From assembly GCA_005880345.1 (NCBI GenBank), contig VBGE01000130.1, positions 1-5,689 on the forward strand: 5,689 nucleotides of DNA. Reading direction: 5' to 3'. Below are positions 1 to 4,804 of the stretch, piece after piece. The notes beneath the pieces were generated by a model that was given only the letters and a program-made list of their open reading frames with translations, was not told where the DNA came from and searched no databases. The first letter of the stretch is position 1; the number at the start of each line of letters is the position of its first letter. Origin of the DNA: Chloroflexota bacterium (GTDB lineage Bacteria; Chloroflexota; Dormibacteria; Dormibacterales; Dormibacteraceae). The translations under genes and the position numbers were made by a program.

Positions 1-144
1 GGCCTGCGCAGCGACTAACCCACATCCCGGCCTGCTTCTGTAGCTAGCACCGGTCGTCTGCTCGCGCGATAGACCGCGCGCCCACCCGACCGCACGAACT
101 CCGCCGTTCGTTTCGCTTGTTCGTTTGACATTTCCCAACTTTCT

Positions 145-150
145 GGAGGA
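145..150 (+). promoter_or_regulatory. Shine-Dalgarno site for the sulfurtransferase
   Basis: The hexamer GGAGGA is followed after 7 bases by a TTG codon at 158-160. This is near-ideal spacing and it decides the start of the sulfurtransferase. The in-frame TTG at 125 lies upstream of this site and has no comparable purine-rich stretch, and the TTG at 152 is only 1 base from it. No convincing promoter was found in positions 1-144, and no upstream gene could be supported there. Confidence 0.75.
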
Positions 151-157
151 TTTGGAA

Positions 158-1000
158 TTGAGCTCTCAGACACAGATCAAGGCGCTCGTCACCACGGACT
201 GGATCGACGAGCACGCCAAAGACTCGGGCCTGCGCGTGGTCGAGGTCGACGTCGACCCCTCGGTCTACGAGAAGGGCCATATCGAAGGCGCCGTCGGCTG
301 GAACTGGAGGCGCGACCTGCAGGACCAGCTGGCTCGCGACATCGCGCCCAAGGAAGCTCTCGAGCAGCTTCTCGGCAAGAGCGGCATCGCGCCTGACACC
401 AACATCGTGCTCTACGGCGACAACAACAACTGGTTCGCGGCCTACGCGTACTGGGCGCTGAAGTACTACGGCCACGACAAGGTCCAGCTCGTCGACGGCG
501 GCCGCGTCAAGTGGGAGAAGGAAGGCCGGCAGTACTCGACCGACGCGCCGAGCTACCCGGCGACGCAGTACCACTTCAAGGGCTCGGCCAACGAGCAGAT
601 TCGTGCCTACAAGGACCATGTCCAGTCGAAGATCGGCAAGGCTGCGCTGGTTGACGTCCGCTCCCCGAAGGAATACTCGGGCGAGCTCCTGGCGCCGGAG
701 AACCTGCCGCAGGAAGGCGCGCAGCGGGGCGGTCACATCCCGACCGCGGCGAGCATCCCGTGGGCCACGGCGGTCAACGCCGAGGACGGGACCTTCAAGA
801 GCCTCGACGACCTCCGCGACATCTATGGCGGCAAGGGCGTCGTGCCGAACAAGGAAGTCATCGCCTACTGCCGCATCGGCGAGCGGTCGGCGCACACCTG
901 GTTCGTGCTGCACGAGCTGCTCGGCTACCCGGACGTGAAGAACTACGACGGATCGTGGACCGAGTGGGGCAGCGCCATCCGGGTGCCCATCGAGAAGTGA
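158..1000 (+). CDS. Two-domain thiosulfate sulfurtransferase (rhodanese, CysA2/SseA-like)
   Basis: This cytoplasmic enzyme moves sulfane sulfur from thiosulfate or a similar donor to a thiol or cyanide acceptor through a cysteine persulfide. The 280-residue product has the usual tandem layout. An inactive N-terminal rhodanese domain covers about residues 8-125 and includes a DGGR motif near residue 113. A catalytic C-terminal domain covers about residues 155-275. The active-site loop is C-R-I-G-E-R-S, with the nucleophile at Cys238, followed by the H-T-W-F-V-L helix typical of the actinobacterial CysA2/CysA3 branch. The length matches that family. The TTG start at 158 is chosen because GGAGGA lies 7 bases upstream; a TTG at 125 would add 11 residues. 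The stop codon overlaps the GTG of the next gene by 4 bp, so the two are probably translationally coupled. The SseC-type DUF1416 partner often found beside such enzymes is not in the window. The family is secure, but the physiological sulfur acceptor is not known. Confidence 0.93.
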   Translation: MSSQTQIKALVTTDWIDEHAKDSGLRVVEVDVDPSVYEKGHIEGAVGWNWRRDLQDQLARDIAPKEALEQLLGKSGIAPDTNIVLYGDNNNWFAAYAYWALKYYGHDKVQLVDGGRVKWEKEGRQYSTDAPSYPATQYHFKGSANEQIRAYKDHVQSKIGKAALVDVRSPKEYSGELLAPENLPQEGAQRGGHIPTAASIPWATAVNAEDGTFKSLDDLRDIYGGKGVVPNKEVIAYCRIGERSAHTWFVLHELLGYPDVKNYDGSWTEWGSAIRVPIEK

Positions 1001-1443
1001 GCACCCCTGCGCAGGTCGTCGACCATTCGGCGCTGAAGGTCAACCAGACCGGCATCGTCGCGACGGTGCTGGTCGCGTTCTTCGGCAGCCTGGCGTTTCG
1101 GCCGCTTCTAGTGTTGATCCCGCTGCTCGCGATCGTGCTGCTGCTGGGCACGTTCGTCCCGCAGCTCGCCTTGTTCAAGCAGATCTACTTCAGGGTCCTG
1201 AAGCCGGCGGGCATCGTCAAGCCTCGCCCGGTGCAGGACCGCCCCGAACCGCACAACTTCGCGCAGGGATTGGGCGGCGTCTTCCTCGCAGTGGCTTCGG
1301 TCTTTCTGATCCCGCTGCCGGTGGTCGGGCTTGCGCTCGCCCTGCTGGTGGCGGTGCTGGCGTTCGTCAACCTGGCTTTCGGCTACTGCGTCGGCTGCCA
1401 GATCTTCTTCCAGCTCGAGCGCAGAGGTCTGCTTCGGGCATGA
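997..1443 (+). CDS. DUF4395 family integral membrane protein
   Basis: This is a 148-residue hydrophobic protein matching the pattern of DUF4395, a family of unknown function. It begins with V-D-H-S-A-L-K-V-N-Q, typical of the family. Two hydrophobic segments follow (about residues 18-34 and 37-58), then a basic, proline-rich loop (about 61-88), then two more hydrophobic segments (about 92-108 and 109-128). It ends with the conserved F-G-Y-C-V-G-C-Q, giving a Cys131-x-x-Cys134 pair at the membrane edge. The start is the GTG at 997, which overlaps the preceding TGA. The reading frame is open further upstream, but there it only shadows the rhodanese gene. The stop overlaps the ATG of the thioredoxin gene, again by 4 bp. 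Its position between a sulfurtransferase and an anchored thioredoxin suggests that the CxxC pair exchanges disulfides or sulfur with one of them; that is inference from context only. Confidence 0.88.
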   Translation: MSTPAQVVDHSALKVNQTGIVATVLVAFFGSLAFRPLLVLIPLLAIVLLLGTFVPQLALFKQIYFRVLKPAGIVKPRPVQDRPEPHNFAQGLGGVFLAVASVFLIPLPVVGLALALLVAVLAFVNLAFGYCVGCQIFFQLERRGLLRA

Positions 1444-1874
1444 GCTCGCAAATCTGGGCTCTGGCGGCGGTGGGCGCGATCGTGCTCATCGCCGCCGGCC
1501 TGGAGACTCTTCGATCGCGGCGTGCCAGGCGGCTTGCCCTCGCAAGCCCCTCCGGCCCTTCGGGCCACCTCCCCATAAATGGGGAGGACAAGCCTTACAT
1601 CCTTTACTTCACCGGCGACAGCTGCACCGTCTGCCGCACGCACCAGGAGCCAGCCCTGGCCAGGCTCGGCGACGTGCGCATCGAGAAGGTGGACGCGGTC
1701 GCGGACCGCGAGATGGCGGACCGGTTCCACGTGTACACGCTGCCGACCACCGTGGTGGTCGCTTCGGACGGCCGCGCCCTCCACGTCAACTACGGCTACG
1801 CGCCGGCGCCGAAGCTGGAGCGTCAGCTGGCCGAAGCCAGGGGCACGGAACTGAGGTCGATCGCGACGGCTTAA
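1440..1874 (+). CDS. Membrane-anchored thioredoxin-like protein (ThiX-like) carrying an in-frame repeat insertion
   Basis: This is a 144-residue thiol-disulfide protein. Residues 5-21 form one hydrophobic segment, followed by an arginine-rich stretch (R-S-R-R-A-R-R, about residues 25-31), which favours a cytoplasmic thioredoxin domain on an N-terminal anchor. That domain runs from about residue 52 to 135. Its first strand is Y-I-L-Y-F-T-G, the redox site is Cys62-Thr-Val-Cys65, and the cis-proline is Pro102 in T-L-P-T-T. C-T-V-C differs from the canonical C-G-P-C. Residues 36-50 are encoded exactly by a 45-bp palindromic repeat that also occurs twice near 3064-3162, and lie in the linker between anchor and domain. 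The ATG overlaps the stop of the DUF4395 gene by 4 bp; a weak AGAGG lies 12 bases upstream, so translation is probably coupled. Size and context resemble mycobacterial ThiX, next to cysA2. A likely role is to reduce the sulfurtransferase or the DUF4395 CxxC pair; the substrate is unproven. Confidence 0.88.
   Translation: MSSQIWALAAVGAIVLIAAGLETLRSRRARRLALASPSGPSGHLPINGEDKPYILYFTGDSCTVCRTHQEPALARLGDVRIEKVDAVADREMADRFHVYTLPTTVVVASDGRALHVNYGYAPAPKLERQLAEARGTELRSIATA
1545..1589 (+). repeat. 45-bp double-hairpin palindromic repeat, copy A (inside a coding sequence)
   Basis: This copy begins AGCCCCTCC and ends GGGGAGGAC. Hairpin 1 (1554-1566) has a 5-bp stem, GGCCC with GGGCC, and a TTC loop. Hairpin 2 (1568-1587) pairs CCTCCCCAT with ATGGGGAGG around two A residues; sterically this is an 8-bp stem with a TAAA loop. 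It differs from copy B at 3 of 45 positions, all in hairpin 1, and two of the three form a compensatory pair change. The 45 bp sit exactly in frame in the thioredoxin-like gene and encode its residues 36-50. The hexamer CAAGCC occurs at 1543-1548 and again at 1589-1594 and could be a target duplication, but part of it belongs to the element, so this is weak. Confidence 0.92.
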
Positions 1875-1886
1875 CCTGATCCGGTG

Positions 1887-3062
1887 ATGCGCCGGGTCCC
1901 GGTCCTTCTGGTCGCTCTGTTCGTCGCGCTTGCATGCGGTCAGACGCAGAGCTCATCAAATCCGACGCCCGTGCTGGGCGCGATCTATCCGCTCAGCGGA
2001 CCACAGGCCGAGGGCGGCAGGCAGGAGCTGGCCGGCGTGCAGGCGGCGCTGCGCGTGTCGCATGCCAACGTTCGCTTGCAGGTGATCGACGCGACGACCC
2101 CGCAGCAGGCGAGCGCGGCGGTCGACAGGCTCGTCCACGATTTCCGCGTGCCGGTGATCCTCGGCACCTACGGCAGCACGCTTTCCGCCGCGGCGGCCGC
2201 TCGTGCCGAGGAGTTGAAGACCGTGTACTGGGAGACCGGCGCCGTCGCCGACCCGATCACGGCGCAGCGCAAGTACGTGTTTCGCACCGTGGCGACAGGC
2301 AGCTCGCTGGGCCGGATGGCCGTGACTTTCACGCACGACGTACTGGTACCTCGCTCTGGGGTGTCCTCGCCGCGCGCGGTGATTGTTCGCGTGAACGACA
2401 TCTACGGCCGGTCCGTGAGCGGCGGCGAAGAGCAGCTGGCCAGGACGATGGGCATCAACGTGGTCGACGTCATCGAGTACAGCCCCAACGCGTACGACGC
2501 CGACGTCATCGCTTCGCGGCTGGCCCATGACCGCGCGGACTTCCTGTGGGACGTGAGCTACCTCGATGACGGCGTGGCCATCTGGAAGGCGATCCTCAAG
2601 AACGGCGTGCCGTTGAAGGGCGCGATCGGGACCAGCTCAGCGTTCTGCATGCCGGCGTTCGGCGAGCGGCTGGGCAGCGCGGCGATCGGCGTTTACGCTG
2701 CGGACAAGCCTGACGGCGACATCGCGCCGGCGGCGCTTTCATCCGCCGGGAGCGCCTTGCTAGCCCAGGCCAAGGCGGCGTACGGCGGTCCGATGGAGAT
2801 CCCGGCAATCGCGGGGTTCGTCGGCGGGTGGACGCTGTTCCACAACGTGCTGCCCAATGCCGGCCCCTCAGCCGATTCGATACGCGCCGCGGCGGTGAAG
2901 GTGGACGTGCCGGTCGGCGACAGCATCAACGGTGGGGGGGTGAAGTTCGCGGCGACCGGTTCGCTCGATGAGGGGCAGAACACGCGGGCCGCGGCTGTGG
3001 TGGGTCAGTGGCAGGCGGTGGGAGTCATGAGGATCGTCTATCCGGCTGCCTACGCCAACTGA
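1887..3062 (+). CDS. Leu/Ile/Val-type ABC transporter substrate-binding lipoprotein
   Basis: This 391-residue extracytoplasmic binding protein is of the branched-chain amino acid type (Peripla_BP_6 / LivJ-like fold). Its signal peptide has Arg2 and Arg3, a hydrophobic core at about residues 4-16, and a slightly atypical lipobox, A-L-A-Cys17, then a Ser/Gln/Asn-rich linker. The mature fold opens with the family signature L-G-A-I-Y-P-L-S-G-P (about residues 30-39) and a conserved helix ending in G-V-Q-A-A. The C-terminal part contains I-N-G-G-G-V-K-F and a final V-V-G-Q-W-Q strand, so the domain is complete. The ATG at 1887 is preferred; an adjacent GTG at 1884 would add one residue. No clear Shine-Dalgarno sequence is visible. 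The gene starts 12 bp after the thioredoxin stop, so it may be co-transcribed. No permease or ATPase gene is in the window. The ligand cannot be read from the sequence; amino acids, amides and urea are all bound by relatives. Confidence 0.9.
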   Translation: MRRVPVLLVALFVALACGQTQSSSNPTPVLGAIYPLSGPQAEGGRQELAGVQAALRVSHANVRLQVIDATTPQQASAAVDRLVHDFRVPVILGTYGSTLSAAAAARAEELKTVYWETGAVADPITAQRKYVFRTVATGSSLGRMAVTFTHDVLVPRSGVSSPRAVIVRVNDIYGRSVSGGEEQLARTMGINVVDVIEYSPNAYDADVIASRLAHDRADFLWDVSYLDDGVAIWKAILKNGVPLKGAIGTSSAFCMPAFGERLGSAAIGVYAADKPDGDIAPAALSSAGSALLAQAKAAYGGPMEIPAIAGFVGGWTLFHNVLPNAGPSADSIRAAAVKVDVPVGDSINGGGVKFAATGSLDEGQNTRAAAVVGQWQAVGVMRIVYPAAYAN

Positions 3063-3524
3063 TAGCCCCTCCGGCGCTGCGCGCCACCTCCCCATAAATG
3101 GGGAGGACCTAATTGACAGCCCCTCCGGCGCCGCGCGCCACCTCCCCATAAATGGGGAGGACTCTAGTCCGCGCGCCTCGCTCGTCAGCTCTTTGAGCAG
3201 GGCGGTTCCGATCCCGCGGCTGTGGTGGACGGGGTCGACGTACACGAGGCTCTCCACGACGTCAAACCCGCGCTGCTTCCATGGAAGCAACCGCGCCCAG
3301 CCGATCAACCCGGTGTCATCGACCGCGACCAGCAGCTTGGACCGGCTGCCGTGCATGTCCCACCAGGCCTGGGCCTCCTCCGAATCGAGCGGCTCGGAGT
3401 CGATCGTCGCGAATGTCTGGTTCACCGCCCAGTTGTACAGGCCGACGATCGCCTTCATGTCGTCGGGCACGGCCGGCCGAAGTTTGTATCCCCTGGCCGA
3501 CTTCGCCTTCGCCATCCCGACCAT
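2868..3524 (-). CDS. GNAT N-acetyltransferase (phosphinothricin acetyltransferase-like), C-terminus lost at the repeat pair; probably a pseudogene
   Basis: Residues 13-118 match the first two thirds of a PAT-like GNAT domain that acetylates small amines with acetyl-CoA. Visible are the opening strand Y-K-L-R-P-A, the first helix with I-V-G-L-Y-N-W-A-V, the T-F-A-T-I-D segment, the central strands (L-L-V-A-V-D near 64-69, V-V-E-S-L-V-Y-V near 89-96) and the acetyl-CoA pyrophosphate loop H-S-R-G-I-G (101-106). Family members are usually about 165-180 residues. Here the domain ends at about residue 118 (position 3171), and the last strands and helix, normally holding an N-x-x-S-x-x-L-H-x-x-x-G-F-type motif, are missing. 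The frame instead reads through both 45-bp repeats, giving S-S-P-F-M-G-R-W twice, then 195 bp antisense to the lipoprotein gene, to 218 residues. This tail has no recognisable domain. The start is the ATG at 3524 or, if the transcript is leaderless, the ATG at 3515. Most likely it is a truncated, non-functional gene; a stable chimera is possible. Confidence 0.7.
   Translation of the reverse strand: MVGMAKAKSARGYKLRPAVPDDMKAIVGLYNWAVNQTFATIDSEPLDSEEAQAWWDMHGSRSKLLVAVDDTGLIGWARLLPWKQRGFDVVESLVYVDPVHHSRGIGTALLKELTSEARGLESSPFMGRWRAAPEGLSIRSSPFMGRWRAAPEGLSVGVGSRIDDPHDSHRLPLTHHSRGPRVLPLIERTGRRELHPPTVDAVADRHVHLHRRGAYRIG
3064..3108 (+). repeat. 45-bp double-hairpin palindromic repeat, copy B
   Basis: This copy starts 1 base after the stop codon of the substrate-binding lipoprotein. 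Hairpin 1 (3073-3085) pairs GGCGC with GCGCC around a TGC loop. Hairpin 2 (3087-3106) is identical to that of copy A. It differs from copy C at one position only, in the loop of hairpin 1. No T-tract follows, so it is not a canonical rho-independent terminator, although the hairpins could still protect the 3' end of the upstream mRNA. On the minus strand it is read in frame as part of the acetyltransferase tail. Confidence 0.93.
3118..3162 (+). repeat. 45-bp double-hairpin palindromic repeat, copy C
   Basis: This copy lies 9 bp after copy B in the same orientation; starts are 54 bp apart, a multiple of three. Hairpin 1 (3127-3139) pairs GGCGC with GCGCC around a CGC loop; hairpin 2 (3141-3160) is the same 20-bp palindrome as in the other copies. 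Its right edge lies about 10 bp from the last recognisable acetyltransferase codon, so it marks the breakpoint of that gene. Confidence 0.93.
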
Positions 3525-3530
3525 TATGCT
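3523..3530. promoter_or_regulatory. Putative overlapping divergent -10 elements for two leaderless mRNAs
   Basis: Only 14 bp separate the outermost divergent starts (3524 minus, 3539 plus), so neither gene has room for an ordinary leader. On the minus strand 3528-3523 reads CATAAT, 5 of 6 matches to TATAAT, and an in-frame ATG follows after 7 bases (3515). On the plus strand 3525-3530 reads TATGCT, 4 of 6 matches, and the GTG of the aminotransferase follows after 8 bases (3539). Such spacing is typical of leaderless promoters. A convincing -35 is not visible on the plus side. Neither start has a strong Shine-Dalgarno sequence. This is an inference from spacing and base content only. Confidence 0.4.
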
Positions 3531-3538
3531 TGCCGCCC

Positions 3539-4804
3539 GTGAAGCCTGAGATCAAGACTCCACTGCCGGGTCCCAAGGCGGCCGAGCTGATCGCACGCGA
3601 TGCGCGCGCCATGTCTCCGAGCTTCACGCGCGCCTACCCATTCGTCATGGATCACGGCCGAGGTTGCTGGGTGACCGACGTCGACGGCAATCGGTTCCTC
3701 GACTTCACAGCCGGCATCGCGGTGGTGACGACGGGCCATTCGCACCCCAAGGTGGTCGCGGCCATCAAGGACCAGGCGGATCACTTCCTGCATATGTCCG
3801 GCACCGACTTCTACTACCAGTCCGAGATCGAGCTGGCGGAGAGGCTGGAGGACAGGATCCTGCCCGGGACGCCGGCGCGCGTGTTCTTCACGAACTCTGG
3901 TGCCGAGGCGATCGAAGGCGCGATGAAGCTGGCCCGGTATGCCACGGGCCGGCCGAGCTATATCGCCTTCATCGGTGCCTTCCATGGCCGCACTTTCGGT
4001 GCGTTGTCGCTCACGGCCTCGAAGGCGAGCCAGCGCCGTCGCTTTGCGCCGCTGCTTTCTCAAGTGTTTCACGCACCATTTCCGACCACGTCGCGCGGGG
4101 TGACGACCGATGACTCGCTCGCGCGCATCGAGGAGCTGTTCAGCACGGTCGCGCCGCCGGAGAGCGTGGCCGCCGTCTTCGTCGAGCCGATCCAGGGCGA
4201 GGGTGGCTACCTGGTCCCGCCCGACGACTTCCTGCCGCGCCTGCGGGAGCTGACCAAGAAGCATGGAATCCTCCTGGTTGCGGATGAGGTGCAATCCGGC
4301 ATGGGCCGCACAGGTCACCTGCTCGCGGTCGAGCACTGGGGAATCGAACCCGACATCGTGTGCCTGGCCAAAGGGATCGCATCGGGCCTGCCTCTAGGCG
4401 CATTCATCGCGCGGGCGGAGCAGATGAGCTGGCCGCCCGGATCGCACGGCAGCACGTTTGGCGGCAACCCTGTCGCCTGCGCCGCTGGTCTCGCCACGCT
4501 CGACCTGCTCGAGGACGGCCTCATGGAGAACGCCGCCAGGGTGGGAGCCATCATGCAGGACGGGCTGCGCGAGATCGCATCGACCCACGAGGACGTGACC
4601 GACGTGCGCGGCCTCGGCCTGATGCTCGCGCTCGAGCTGAAGACCCCAGAGCTGGCCGGCCGGCTCGTGCAGTCGGCGTTCGAGCGCGGGCTGCTGCTGC
4701 TCACGGCCGGCACGCGCGCTGTGCGAATCAGCCCTCCGCTGGTCATCAATCCCGAAGAGGCCGCGACCGGCCTGGAGATAATCGCCTCAGCCCTAGGCGA
4801 TTGA
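3539..4804 (+). CDS. Class III PLP-dependent aminotransferase (4-aminobutyrate / acetylornithine aminotransferase family)
   Basis: This 421-residue cytosolic enzyme moves an omega-amino group from a substrate such as 4-aminobutyrate, acetylornithine or lysine to a 2-oxo acid. Fold-type I, class III landmarks are all present in order: the D-V-D-G-N-R-F-L-D-F-T-A-G-I-A-V-V region that begins the domain, S-G-A-E at residues 120-123 (cofactor phosphate loop), F-H-G-R-T at 148-152 with Phe148 placed to stack on the ring, E-P-I-Q-G-E-G-G, Asp249 in A-D-E-V-Q-S-G, the Schiff-base Lys278 in L-A-K-G-I-A-S-G-L-P-L-G, and Thr306 in G-S-T-F-G-G-N-P. The length is normal. The GTG at 3539 is chosen because the conserved N-terminus (K-P-E-I-K-T-P-L-P-G-P) begins there and everything upstream is antisense to the acetyltransferase. 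Its 3' end overlaps the convergent gene by 12 bp. Sequence motifs do not separate GABA from other omega-amino donors, so no gene symbol is given. Confidence 0.93.
   Translation: MKPEIKTPLPGPKAAELIARDARAMSPSFTRAYPFVMDHGRGCWVTDVDGNRFLDFTAGIAVVTTGHSHPKVVAAIKDQADHFLHMSGTDFYYQSEIELAERLEDRILPGTPARVFFTNSGAEAIEGAMKLARYATGRPSYIAFIGAFHGRTFGALSLTASKASQRRRFAPLLSQVFHAPFPTTSRGVTTDDSLARIEELFSTVAPPESVAAVFVEPIQGEGGYLVPPDDFLPRLRELTKKHGILLVADEVQSGMGRTGHLLAVEHWGIEPDIVCLAKGIASGLPLGAFIARAEQMSWPPGSHGSTFGGNPVACAAGLATLDLLEDGLMENAARVGAIMQDGLREIASTHEDVTDVRGLGLMLALELKTPELAGRLVQSAFERGLLLLTAGTRAVRISPPLVINPEEAATGLEIIASALGD

Noticed and set aside
1..18. A possible C-terminal end (G-L-R-S-D, then TAA) of a gene upstream of the window
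   Set aside because: Five codons give no way to tell a gene end from a chance frame.
125..130. A perfect TTGACA -35 hexamer upstream of the sulfurtransferase
   Set aside because: No -10-like hexamer lies 16-18 bases downstream (that stretch is the GGAGGA ribosome site), and transcription from it would start after the Shine-Dalgarno sequence.
125..157. An 11-residue longer N-terminus of the sulfurtransferase from the TTG at 125
   Set aside because: GGAGGA at 145-150 is placed correctly for the TTG at 158 and would lie inside the coding sequence of the longer form.
44..913. A long open frame on the minus strand (289 codons) opposite the sulfurtransferase
   Set aside because: It is the antisense shadow of a well-supported rhodanese gene in GC-rich DNA. 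Its translation is Arg/Val/Leu/Asp-rich with no recognisable domain or start signal.
2934..2940. A run of seven G as a possible frameshift in the binding-protein gene
   Set aside because: The binding-protein frame continues with family-like sequence on both sides (I-N-G-G-G-V-K-F, then V-V-G-Q-W-Q), so the run is read correctly as written.
3087..3160. The CCTCCCCAT/ATGGGGAGG hairpins as rho-independent terminators for the lipoprotein gene
   Set aside because: Neither hairpin is followed by a T-tract, and the same hairpin also sits inside the thioredoxin coding sequence, where termination would cut the operon.
3064..3162. The repeat pair as a short CRISPR array
   Set aside because: There are only two units with a 9-bp spacer, a further copy lies alone inside a gene, and no cas gene is present.
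3281..3538. An 86-residue N-terminal extension of the aminotransferase from the ATG at 3281
   Set aside because: The extension is antisense to the conserved acetyltransferase domain, is low-complexity Ser/Arg/Pro, and the family N-terminus begins at the GTG at 3539.
3524..4336. A 270-codon minus-strand frame opposite the aminotransferase
   Set aside because: It is an Arg/His-rich antisense shadow of a gene in which all catalytic motifs are intact.
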